The translations under genes and the position numbers were made by a program. A stretch of 64,000 nt of DNA from Rhea pennata (Eukaryota > Chordata > Aves > Rheiformes > Rheidae). Shown here one piece after another: positions 9,982-18,632 of the stretch (positions within the stretch are counted from its first letter, which is position 1; each line of letters begins with the position of its first letter). The notes beneath the pieces are model-generated. The model did no database searches. It saw only the letters and a list, made by a program, of their open reading frames with translations, and was not told the origin of the DNA. Where the stretch lies: contig NW_026907680.1 in the NCBI RefSeq assembly GCF_028389875.1, positions 2,666,001 to 2,730,000 of the forward strand. Direction: 5' to 3'.

Positions 9982-10774
9982 GTAAGTGTCACTGTTGGAG
10001 GCCCTTCTTCTGCCGGTGTGCATCCTGCAAAAGCCTTGTGCTATGGGCGCTGGCTCACAAGAGCCCTTCCCATGGGTTCACTGAGCCCTGCCCGACATCG
10101 CCCAGTCCTGCCTTCAAAGGCGCCGGTGGTGAATGTAGTTGTGGAATGCACACGCTGTTGCACCTTGCTCTCCGTGAACACACCAGCAGAGCCTCTGGGG
10201 CCCTCCTGCTGGTGGCACTGGAAGTGCTGGGCCTTTCTGTGATAGAAAGTGAAGAGTTTCTGCTCAGCTCTGTCATAATTCAGATGCCTGGTTCAAAGAG
10301 AATGGGATGTTCAGCCTTTCTGGGCTTCCCTTCAGGGTAAAAGGGTGCTGACAGGAAGGCTCCCGGGAAGGCTCAGAGCAGAGGCTGGGGAAGAACCTTC
10401 CCTTCTGCAAAATGGAGCTGCCATAGCCCCCCCCTACCCCCTCCTGTCCTCCCTAGCAGGACTGCCCTGCACATTGCCCTAGAGTTTAGTGAGCTGCCTC
10501 CCCCTGTGCTTGCCTCCCTTGACTCCATGCTCTTCTGGATCAGCCTTTTGGCTCTTCCCTTGACAAAAGCCTGCCAGAACATTTAGCTCTTTGCCCATAT
10601 TCCCCTGCAGCTGCTCTTGTGTGGAATGGAGGGGCTGCTGTGAGCAAAAGCAATGGGTGTTTCTGCAGTTCTGAGAGGCAGCTTCTTCTCCGGAGCATGG
10701 AAACATGGGCTGCCCTTGCCAGCAGCAAGAGCCTTTACTTGGCAGCATCTCACCTCTCTTTCTCACCTTTGCAG
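9982..10774. other. Intron-like stretch of partial CCDC81-like copy 1
   Basis: Homologous to introns at 48313-49124 and 49968-50758 of the complete gene. No exon, repeat family or regulatory site recognised. Confidence 0.5.
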
Positions 10775-10860
10775 ATGAAAATACGCAGGGATTCAATCCC
10801 GACAGCCACTAAAGCAGCTTCGATTGTGTCCCCTGCACCTCTTCCAAGTATTTTTCCAAC
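10775..10860 (+). pseudogene. CCDC81-like 86-bp exon (partial gene copy 1)
   Basis: CTCACCTTTGCAG acceptor, 86 bases, GTGAGTAC donor. It starts with ATG in phase 0 and ends in phase 2, exactly as exons 5, 9 and 11 of the complete gene. It encodes MKIRRDSIPTATKAA and on to a final FP. No damage in the exon. Confidence 0.6.
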
Positions 10861-11002
10861 GTGAGTACTTTGCCTTCCTTCTTTCCCCCTGCCTCAGAAA
10901 GGCAGCAGCCTCTCCGCACAGGTTTGTTAGGGCTGCAGTGCCAGGGCTGGGGGAGGCTGCTCTGAAAGTGCTTTGGGAACAAGTCTTCCCAGCGGCTGGG
11001 TC

Positions 11003-11733
11003 CCTCTTATAGTTAGATTCCCGGGGGCCATATGCCCAGGTTGGCAAGCCGGCACAAACTCACTCACACACACACACACACAAACACTCTTTAGGAGCAA
11101 GCAGTTTATTAGTAGATACTTACGAACAGACCGACCCAATGGTAATCTCGAGGACCACCTCAATGCTTGTCCCAATCATCTGCATGATGAGAGAGCGAGA
11201 ATCGGCAGGTACAATCTTTTCGGATGTCCCCGAGGAGGCAACGTGGTCCTCTGTTGTGTAGCAGCCTCTCTCTCCTTCAGAAAAACTCCGGTATTTATGA
11301 TTACTTGTGGTAGGCGGGAGTCCCGGCACCTGGGGCCAGCAAGTGCAGGGAGTCTAGCCCAACTCCACCCCGGTTGCATAACCAGGCTATGATACTGCGC
11401 ACGCGTGCAGACTTATTTCGGGGGCCACATTTGGCTTTGGGGGTCGCTATTTCACTACTCTTCAGCTTCTGACCTTCATGTTGACTGCTTCTCATGGTGA
11501 TTCTGTAGCTGGAAGCCACCGAATCTACATGTAACCAACCACTGTTCTTTCTCACAGATTCCCAAGACCTTGTCAGTTACTTATTTGTATCCCGCTTAAC
11601 ACAGCGGTATTGTTCAGGCACTGAAAAGTTACAACACTAGACTATTCCCACCAAGTATCAGGTAGTACAGATACAAAAAGTTACAACACGGACCATTCCC
11701 ATCAAGTGTCAGGTAGCAGGGATACAGTCGCAG
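11003..11733 (-). mobile_element. Probable solo LTR (minus strand) inserted in copy 1 only
   Basis: The paralogous stretches at 24780 and 49350 run straight from GGCTGGGTCCC into AGTGACCTGCATG or its equivalent; here about 730 bases intervene. On the minus strand the insert has an AATAAA near 11110, followed by a GT-rich stretch and a U5-like end, and a 5' part with two repeats of a TTGTAACTTTT motif. It has no coding capacity. I could not fix the exact ends or a target-site duplication, so another LTR-like element type is possible. Confidence 0.5.
11063..11091. repeat. CA dinucleotide microsatellite
   Basis: About 12 CA units with minor interruptions, within the putative solo LTR. Confidence 0.9.
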
Positions 11734-12239
11734 TGACCTGCATGCATGCTCTGCCTACATCTGGGCTCTGAGGGTGGGGAGAGGGTTCTGCAGAACTCTG
11801 TGATGTCGTCCACCTGCTAAGGGCTTTGTGTGTAAATGCTTGATGCCTTTCTCCTTCTTTGACACTGGGTGCCCAGCAACAACCTATTGCCCACCCCTGA
11901 ACACAGAGTCTTTGGGGCCACAGAGCAGTCTTGTGTAGTTGGCAGGACAGCAGGTAATGGTGTGTTTCAGAGCCTGTCCTGGCAGATGACCCTGCTGCTC
12001 TCCTCACTGCCTGGAGAGAGTCTCCCTTGGGCTCCTGGAGCTCTCCTTCAGGCATGACGTGCAGCCCCAGGTGTTTTGGTGGGAGGTGATGCTCTGATGT
12101 GGCCCCAGTCAGTGGAAGCCCTGTGCTTCTGCTGCAGAATTGCCTTCTGCTGCAGGAGCAGGTGTGAAGCTGGTGAGGGCCAGGTGGGGACCCTACTCTC
12201 CCTGTGCTCATATCACCTCTCCGCGGTGTGTATTTGCAG

Positions 12240-12362
12240 GCCGGTGCCAGTCACCTCAGAGTGCTCTGCACAGAGTGCAGCAGCGGGCAGGAAGAAGAAA
12301 CGGAGAGAAGCCCGAGCACTAGTGCATGTCCTCTGAGCGAGGGCCGTCAGAGGTCTGGCGTG
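12240..12362 (+). pseudogene. CCDC81-like alternating exon, frame broken (copy 1)
   Basis: Counterpart of exon 10 of the complete gene (49853-49967). It keeps TATTTGCAG and a GTAAGTGC donor but is 123 bases long, not 115 or 124, because of an altered segment around 12310. Read in phase 2 it hits TGA shortly after RKKKRREA. This partial gene could not continue through this exon. Confidence 0.6.
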
Positions 12363-12881
12363 GTAAGTGCTCCTCATTGAGGCCCTTCATGTGCCAGCCT
12401 GCTCTCTGCCCAGGCCTTGTGCTATGGGTGCTGGCTGTACAAGAGCCCTGCTGGGCCCTGGAAGGCTTTGCGCAGGCCTTTGTTTTCAGAGATGCCAGCT
12501 GTGCTCTACTTCTGCAATGTATCTGCCTCTCCAGCGCTCTCTGTGAGCAACCCAACAAAGCCTCTGGGGCTCTCTGCTTGGTGGCTGTGGAACTGCAGGG
12601 CGTTTCCACGCTAGAAGATGGAGAGTTTCTCTTCAGCTGTGTGATGAGTAAGATCTTTGGTGTGAACAAGCAAGGGATGTTCAGCCTTGCTGGGCTTCCC
12701 TTCAGGGCAGAAGGGTGCTGACAGGAAGGCTCACAGGAAGAGTTAGGGAACAGGCCTTTCCCTTGCGGGAAAAGAGACCGGCTCTGGCCCCCACTGCGCA
12801 CCCCTGTCCTCCCTAGCAGGATGGCCTTGGCCTTTCTGCCGCAGGAGGGCACAGCCTGTTCCTTTCTGCCTCCTTCTCCCG

Positions 12882-13328
12882 GGGGAAGAAGAGCCATGGG
12901 CGGAGACAGGGACAAGCAGGAGAAAGAGCAGCAGCAGTGGCAGTGTCAGCGGCAGACCCGGTGGCAACAGAAGACAGAGCAGCAGTGGCAGGGGCAGTGG
13001 CAGCATCAGTGGCAGCCCCAGTGTCAGCAGCAGCCTCACTGGCAGTGGCAGTGGAAGCTCCAGCTGCAGGCACAGCGGCAGCTCCAGTGCCAGTGTCAGA
13101 CAGAGCGGCAGCGGCAGTGGAAGCCCCGGTGGCGGGCACAGCGGCAGCCCCAGGGGCAGGCGCAGTCGAAGACCACATGTCAGACAGAGGGGAAGCGGCA
13201 GTGGGAGCCCCGGGGGCAGCGGCGGTGGCCACAGCAGCAGCCACAACGGCGGCAGCGGCGGCAGCAGCAGCAGCAGCTCTGCTTGTGAGCCGCGCGAGCA
13301 CCCAGGAAGTTCTTGTGTGCTGAATTAA
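12882..13328 (+). pseudogene. CCDC81-like Ser/Gly terminal exon, acceptor lost (copy 1)
   Basis: An uninterrupted 149-codon frame from GEEEPWAETGTSRRKSS through Ser/Gly/Pro repeats to ACEPREHPGSSCVLN and TAA. It is the short form of the repeat exon at 53104. The other copies have CAG at the splice acceptor; this one reads CCCG, so the AG is gone while the frame is intact. Several other frames are also open across the repeats. Confidence 0.6.
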
Positions 13329-13594
13329 ACCAGCTGCCCCAGGCCGGGTGGCTCTTGGCGGGGTGTGCGGCGTGCTCGCCCGCCTGCAGCGCGGCAGCTC
13401 TGGGGAGGCCTGAGGAGCGGAGCGGAGCAGCCGGGGCTCGGGGCCAGGAAGGCTCCTCCTCACAGCGGCTGCTCCCGCGAGGCGCCAGGGAGGGGGCGGG
13501 GCTCGGCGGCCGCGCTGCCTGCTGGGATTGAAGTTCCCGGCGCGGGGCGGCAGCGGCATCGCTGGGCCTGGGGGAGGGAAGGGGGCGCGGGGAG
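13329..13594. promoter_or_regulatory. CpG-dense segment, copy of the CARD-unit upstream region
   Basis: Begins as flank of the terminal exon, then switches at about 13480 to a direct copy of 34021 onward. High CpG density, GGGGCGGGG box at about 13493 and the degenerate ZNF143-like string at about 13523-13545. No start codon of a recognisable gene follows. Confidence 0.3.
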
Positions 13595-13970
13595 GGGCCC
13601 AGGCGTCCGAGCCGGTGCTCGGGTGACGGGGGGCGGGGGGGAGGGGGGGTGCTCGGATACCTGGGCCCCTGGCGTGGGAAGGGATGGGGATTTCCTGGGC
13701 ACGTGGAAGGAGGGGCCCAGACGCCTGGGCCCCTGGGGTAGGGGGAGGCAATGGGGTGTCCGGATGCCTGGGCCCTGGAGTCAGGGCGGGGCAGAGGGAT
13801 GCCCGTACGCCTGGGCCGCTCGCGTAGTGGGCAGAAGAGAGGTGCCCGGACACCTGGGCCCCTCGGGTAGAGGCGGGCAGGAGAATGCCCAGATGCCTGG
13901 GCCCCTGGGGTGCAGGGGGGCAGAGGAGTGCCTGGACCCCTGGGGTGGGGGGGAGCAGGGGGGATGTTGC
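13595..13970. repeat. GC-rich minisatellite, second copy
   Basis: Units of about 40-60 bp with the core CGCCTGGGCCCCT and G-rich spacers; at least seven units can be counted by the core. Same family as 7437-7765 and 34135-34465. Confidence 0.85.
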
Positions 13971-13984
13971 CCCAGTGGTCCCCA

Positions 13985-14095
13985 TTGCCCTGCACATGGG
14001 TGTGCGTGGGGCTGCCGTGTGTGTGTCTTTGCCTGTGAAAGGCCCAGCTGTGTCGTTGGCATGTGCGTGTCGGCGTGTTTGTGGGGCAGCCATGT
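13985..14095. repeat. Short tandem array of GTGCGTGGGGCTGCC / TTGGCGTGTG units
   Basis: Reverse-oriented counterpart of 7310-7400 with a different number of units. Confidence 0.7.
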
Positions 14096-14581
14096 TGACG
14101 TGTGCATGGTTGCTGCAGAACAAGCCAAGGGTGATGAGCTCGATTGAACGTATTTGCCATGACACTGTCTGAAATTAGCTTAAAACTCCAATGCAGTGAG
14201 TTCCCAGCAAGACATACAGGTTGAACCAGGTGATGGGATGTCTCCTCCCTGTCAGAGGTGCTCATCGTACATCATCCATAGCTCCAGCATTTCCCATGGC
14301 CAGTTCACACTGCGCAGCTGTGGTGGTCTCTGATAGGGCTGTAATTAGCTGTGCTGTCACTTGATGGCACTGGCTCAGTGGAGATGGGAGCAGCCATGAG
14401 AAAGGGTCACCAGCAAGGCTGGGAGCTGGCCTGGGAGTCCTAGTCTCCTAAGGGAAGGAGCCTCCTTTGGAAAGGTGTCTGCTCTGTCCTTCCCTTCTGC
14501 AGCGCCCCATTGACCATGCAAGATTGGAGCTCCCTCCCATTGCTTCCCCTCTCATTTCTTTTCTGTTTTGCTGTCCCACAG

Positions 14582-14627
14582 GCTTTAGGGGCAGAGAACA
14601 AATCCCCAAAGAATCTGTTCAAATGTT
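14582..14627 (+). pseudogene. Small CARD-upstream exon, truncated at a breakpoint
   Basis: Direct copy of 35147-35203 with its acceptor (GCTGTCCCACAG). Identity ends at about 14627, just after the exon's ATG, where TMEM209-derived sequence starts. The donor and the CARD exon are missing here. Confidence 0.5.
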
Positions 14628-15168
14628 TCTAAGTAGTGGGACGAGTGAAAAGTAAAAGATTTCTATGAGATGTGGGATTATGACTGTTCTGTACCAGATT
14701 CCTAAGCATCTGTTCATAAACCTACAGGCAGCTTGGCTTCAGTTCCCAAACTGTGTCACATACAAGTGTCACATATTGTGTTTATCAGGCCCTTCATTTC
14801 CTGAAAGGGTTTTGAGAGGGAGTGGACCCATGAAAGTTTAAATTACCACTATGAGTGACGTGCAGTGCCTCAGAATACCCCTTTTCTCATTGTTCAGGAA
14901 AGCTTTATCAGTATCACTGCTTTCTGGAGATTTGTTTTCCCAAGTCCTCTATAGTGAATTTTTGGCATTTTAGAGGGTCTTTCTAGAGCCAATCACCCCT
15001 ATCTAAATTGATGCTCTTAATTACTTCTCCTCCTTGGTTGACTTCAAAGTTCCTGTTGTTAAACTCCTTTGTGATTGTAACAGTGATGCTGACTAGAGAG
15101 TAAACTAACATTTTTGTCACATTCTTGTTGCTTCTAAGCTTTTTAATTTTTGCATTTCTCTTTCCTAG

Positions 15169-15279
<111 letters not shown>

Positions 15280-15854
15280 TAACTGGGGGGTTCGCTGTGG
15301 TGGTTGGTAGCAGGCCACCCCATAGCAGGGCACTGCATAGGTAGTATAGCAAACAAGTCTGCTAAGAATTACAGTTCCATTTCCTGTTTGTATTTGTGTG
15401 ATCTTTGCTTCATGTAATGCATTTTACTAAACTGGAAGGATTCTTCATAGGATTTCTGGAAATACTGATAAAGGCATGCTGATGCTGCAATAGCATAAAA
15501 TTCTTAAGCCTCTTGTTTCCTCTGAATTCATTCCTGGAGAGTTAAAGGCTCAGATTAACATCCTTGTATCTTAAACTGTCAGAAAACTATCACACGTTGC
15601 AAGGATGGTTGCCTGTCAGCCCTCTCTGTCTACGTTAGTAAGTGTCTTTCCAAACTTCCTTAAAATCAGCTACTTCCTGAAAAACCTATTGCTGTTACTT
15701 CCTTAAATTGTTACCTGCTATCTTGTCTGAAAGCAAACAGGCCACAAAAAGTTTTATGAAAACTTAGATGTGATACATTGTATCCAAATAGTGTTTAAGA
15801 ACTGAGAAGTCATCTTATGACTGTGATAATAATAAATCTATAGACCTAGGAAGT

Positions 15855-16065
15855 ATTTATTTATTTATTTAAACTTAAATTAATTCTGTTATCACAGGCG
15901 ATTAATCGTTTGCATTTAAGATCTAAGATCATTTTAAGGTTAAGATACATTAAATTTTATTTATTTATTTATTTAAACTTAGAATAATTCTGTTATCACA
16001 GATAGGTTATTAATCATTTGCATTTAAGATCTAAGATCATTTTAAGATTAAGATGCATTAAAGAT
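15855..16065. repeat. Direct tandem duplication of about 100 bp
   Basis: Both halves contain a TATTTATTTATTTAAACTTA tract, AATTCTGTTATCACAG and TTTGCATTTAAGATCTAAGA, in the same order, with a few differences. Confidence 0.85.
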
Positions 16066-16342
16066 TATTTAAGTACTAGGTGTAGCACTAAGTGGGGCTG
16101 GGGAGGATAATCTCAGGTGTATTTTGGAGAGCTATGGGCATTAGAAGAAAAGATCTTTTGGTTGGGGCAGTTGATTTTTGCTGTTTTGGGGTTCCCCCCC
16201 TCCTTTTTAAGCATTTTGATGAGCTAGAATTCTAGCTAAAATTTCATAGTGCAACTCTGAAGGAACTCCTTCCATTGCCTTATCACATGCATATCCCCCT
16301 CAATCAAGAGCAGGATTTGATAGGCTTCATTTAAACAAAGCC

Positions 16343-16345
<3 letters not shown>

Positions 16346-16395
<50 letters not shown>
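16346..16395. repeat. Homopolymer of 50 T
   Basis: Uninterrupted T run. The long AAA-encoded lysine frame seen on the opposite strand is an artefact of this run. Confidence 0.95.
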
Positions 16396-16396
<1 letters not shown>

Positions 16397-16865
16397 GCCT
16401 GTTTGTAGTCTGTCCTCAAGATCTGCATCTGTTGTGGTGCCTGTGAAAAACTGATCACTTACTGACCTCATCTCCACCTTGCTGCTCTGCTGCTGCTCTT
16501 TAAAATGGATGTTACTTCTTCCCTTTTTCACACCATATGTTTCTGTTTTCTTATGGAATGCAAGCCCTTCAGATAAGGAACTGTCGTCTTTTGCGACCGC
16601 ACAGTGCTGCATAGCGTTTACGTTCTGTGGTTTAAGGGAGACAGCTAGTACTTCACTGGGATTGGAAACAAACATTTGGAGTATTGGATAAGCTGTTAAC
16701 TTTGTATAAATCTTAGTAAATTATCTTAGTAAGTTACCTTAGTAAATAGTGAGACAAAAAAGCCAGTTCCTCCTTGTAACATTGCATTTGTTAACGTCTT
16801 GTAAGGGAGAATGTTCAAATTTCTGTCGTGGATGCAGATGTCGTGCTGGCTCTTGTCGCATGCAG

Positions 16866-16991
16866 AAGCCAGCGTCAGCAATCTGAAACAAGCAGCGCTT
16901 GTTAAAGCTCCAGTCATGCCAACTCTGTACGCTATAATGCAGTATTTGGATATTGCAGCGAACCAAGAGTATTTGGTTGAAAGGGTCAAAG
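16866..16991 (+). CDS. TMEM209: TMEM209 exon (second of two)
   Basis: Acceptor CTTGTCGCATGCAG and donor GTATGTGG frame 126 bases. Joined in phase 1 to the exon at 15169 it gives a GEASV junction and then LKQAALVKAPVMPTLYAIMQ and YLDIAANQEYLVERVK, a stretch I recognise from vertebrate TMEM209. Open throughout. The next TMEM209 exons are not present downstream. Confidence 0.8.
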
Positions 16992-17293
16992 GTATGTGGT
17001 CAACCATACTGACTTTAAAACGTTTCCGTTAGCTGGGTCAAGTGTCGGCGGTGTCAGATACCCCGTCAATTAAGAGGTTTGAACTACAGTCACAGCAGGG
17101 AGAAGAGCTGCTTTTCAAGTAGCAGAGGTAGTTTTTGCAACTTCCTCTTTTCAGACCAATGTAATGATGTGGGACTTGGCATGGAAGTTTTTATTTCTTC
17201 TCTCAGTTTGGGGTGTGAAGTGTCCTATTTAATTCCTTCATTAATTACCAATAAAAATTACCTTGTAAACTCCACTCCCCTAACTTTATATCC

Positions 17294-17371
17294 TCTCCAA
17301 AGCTCCCACGCTGCAAACGGACGAGCTCACCACACACCCAGCCAAGAGCCACCCGACTTGGGGCAGTTGGT
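17294..17371 (-). other. 3' flank of minus-strand terminal exon
   Basis: Reverse complement of the DNA that follows the terminal exon at 26595 and 54000. It marks the right boundary of the TMEM209 insert. Confidence 0.6.
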
Positions 17372-18224
17372 TTAATTCAGCTGCAGAGAACTTCCTGGGT
17401 GCTCGCGTGGCTCACAAGCAGTGCTGCTGCTGCTGCTGCTGCTGCCGCCGTTGTGGCTGCTGCTGTGGCCACTGCCGCTGCCCCTGGGGCTCCCACTGCT
17501 GCTGTTGGTCTTTCTGACACTGGGTCTTCGTGTGCCGCTGCCACTGCCAGTGGGGCTGCTGTTGAGTCCAGCATTGGATCTTCCGCTGCCACTGCTGCTA
17601 CGAGCGGGTTTCCCGCTGTGTCCAACATTGCAGCTCCCACTGTCACTGCCGCTGTGTTTGCCGCTGGCACTTGGGCTGCCGCTGTGCCCGCCACTGGGGC
17701 TTCCAGTGACGCTGCCACCGCCAGTGGATCTGCTGCTGCGTCTGCCACTGGGGCTTCCAGTTCCGCTGCCGCTGTGTCCGGCACTGCCACTGCCGCTGCC
17801 ACTTGGTCTGACACTGGGGCTTCCAGTGCCACTGGGGCTGCCACTGTGTTTGACAGTGGGGTTTCCAGTGCCCCTGCCATTGACACTGGGGCTGCCACTG
17901 TGTCTTACAGTGGGGCTTCCAGTGCCACTGCCATTGACACTGGGGCTGCTGCAGTGTCTTACAGTGGGGCTTCCAGTGCCACTGCCATTGACACTGGGGC
18001 TGCCACTGTGTCTTACAGTGGGGCTTCCAGTGCCACTGCCGCTGCCACTGGGGCTGCCGCTGTCTCTGCCACTGGGGCTTCCAGTGCCACTGCCATTGAC
18101 ACTGGGGCTGCCGCTCTGCCTGCCACCGGGGCTCCCGCTGCCACTGCTACGCTGCCTGCTACTGACACTGGGGCTGCCGTTCTCTTTTGCAGTGGGGCTT
18201 CCACTGCCGCTGCCTCTGGGTCCC
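17372..18224 (-). pseudogene. CCDC81-like Ser/Gly terminal exon, 5'-truncated (minus strand)
   Basis: On the minus strand an open frame runs through about 280 codons of GSGTGSPTVRHSGSPSVN-like repeats and ends ACEPREHPGSSLQLN with TAA at the 17372 end. Unlike the copy at 53104 it has a Cys codon where that copy has TGA. Homology to the other exon copies ends at about 18224, where the sequence upstream of the CAX gene begins, so the acceptor is gone. At 17880-18050 near-perfect 54-bp units (18 codons) repeat in tandem. Two plus-strand frames are also open across the whole stretch. Confidence 0.65.
17820..18110. repeat. 54-bp coding minisatellite
   Basis: Tandem units of 54 bases starting GGGGCTGCCACTGTGTCTTA, nearly identical for three units and diverging outward; each equals 18 codons of the minus-strand frame. 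Confidence 0.85.
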
Positions 18225-18632
18225 TTCAGGGTGCTGCACCCAATGGGAGGGGTCCTGAGCCTTGCACTGGGGGGCTTTCCACGGGGGGGCATTGCATGGG
18301 GGGGGAGGGGAGGAAGGTCCCTTCTGGGTGTTGCACCCACGGGGAGGGATCCTGGACATTGCACTGGGGGGGGGGGGGTGGCTTTCCATGGCGGGGGTGT
18401 TGCACCTGGGGGACGATTTGCACAGTGTGCGGGGGTCCCTCCTGGGTTGGGCTGCAGCGGGTGCTGGAGTGCATGAGCCTGGGAAGGGGGTGGGGTTTTT
18501 TTCGGGGGGGGGGAAGCAGGGGCTCCGGTGCGGCGCCAGGGCCGCAAGAGGACGAACGCGCGGCGCCTCCCAGGCTCGGCTTGGCGCGGCTCAGCCTGGC
18601 CCGGCCCGTCCTGGCCGCTGCCTCTCTTGCAG
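18225..18632. promoter_or_regulatory. GC-rich stretch upstream of the first recognised CAX exon
   Basis: Very G-rich with long G runs (18367-18376, 18500-18517) and rising CpG density towards 18632. It could be the 3' part of an intron or promoter-proximal DNA of the exchanger gene. No TATA box or clear first exon was found. Confidence 0.3.

Noticed and set aside
12813..14165. A 450-codon minus-strand open frame rich in Pro and Ala
   Set aside because: Crosses a terminal exon antisense, a CpG segment and a minisatellite; composition artefact.
16331..16675. Minus-strand frame ending in a poly-lysine tract
   Set aside because: Created by the 50-T run in the TMEM209 intron.
17820..18110. CRISPR-like array
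   Set aside because: The 54-bp units are contiguous, without spacers, in a vertebrate coding repeat.
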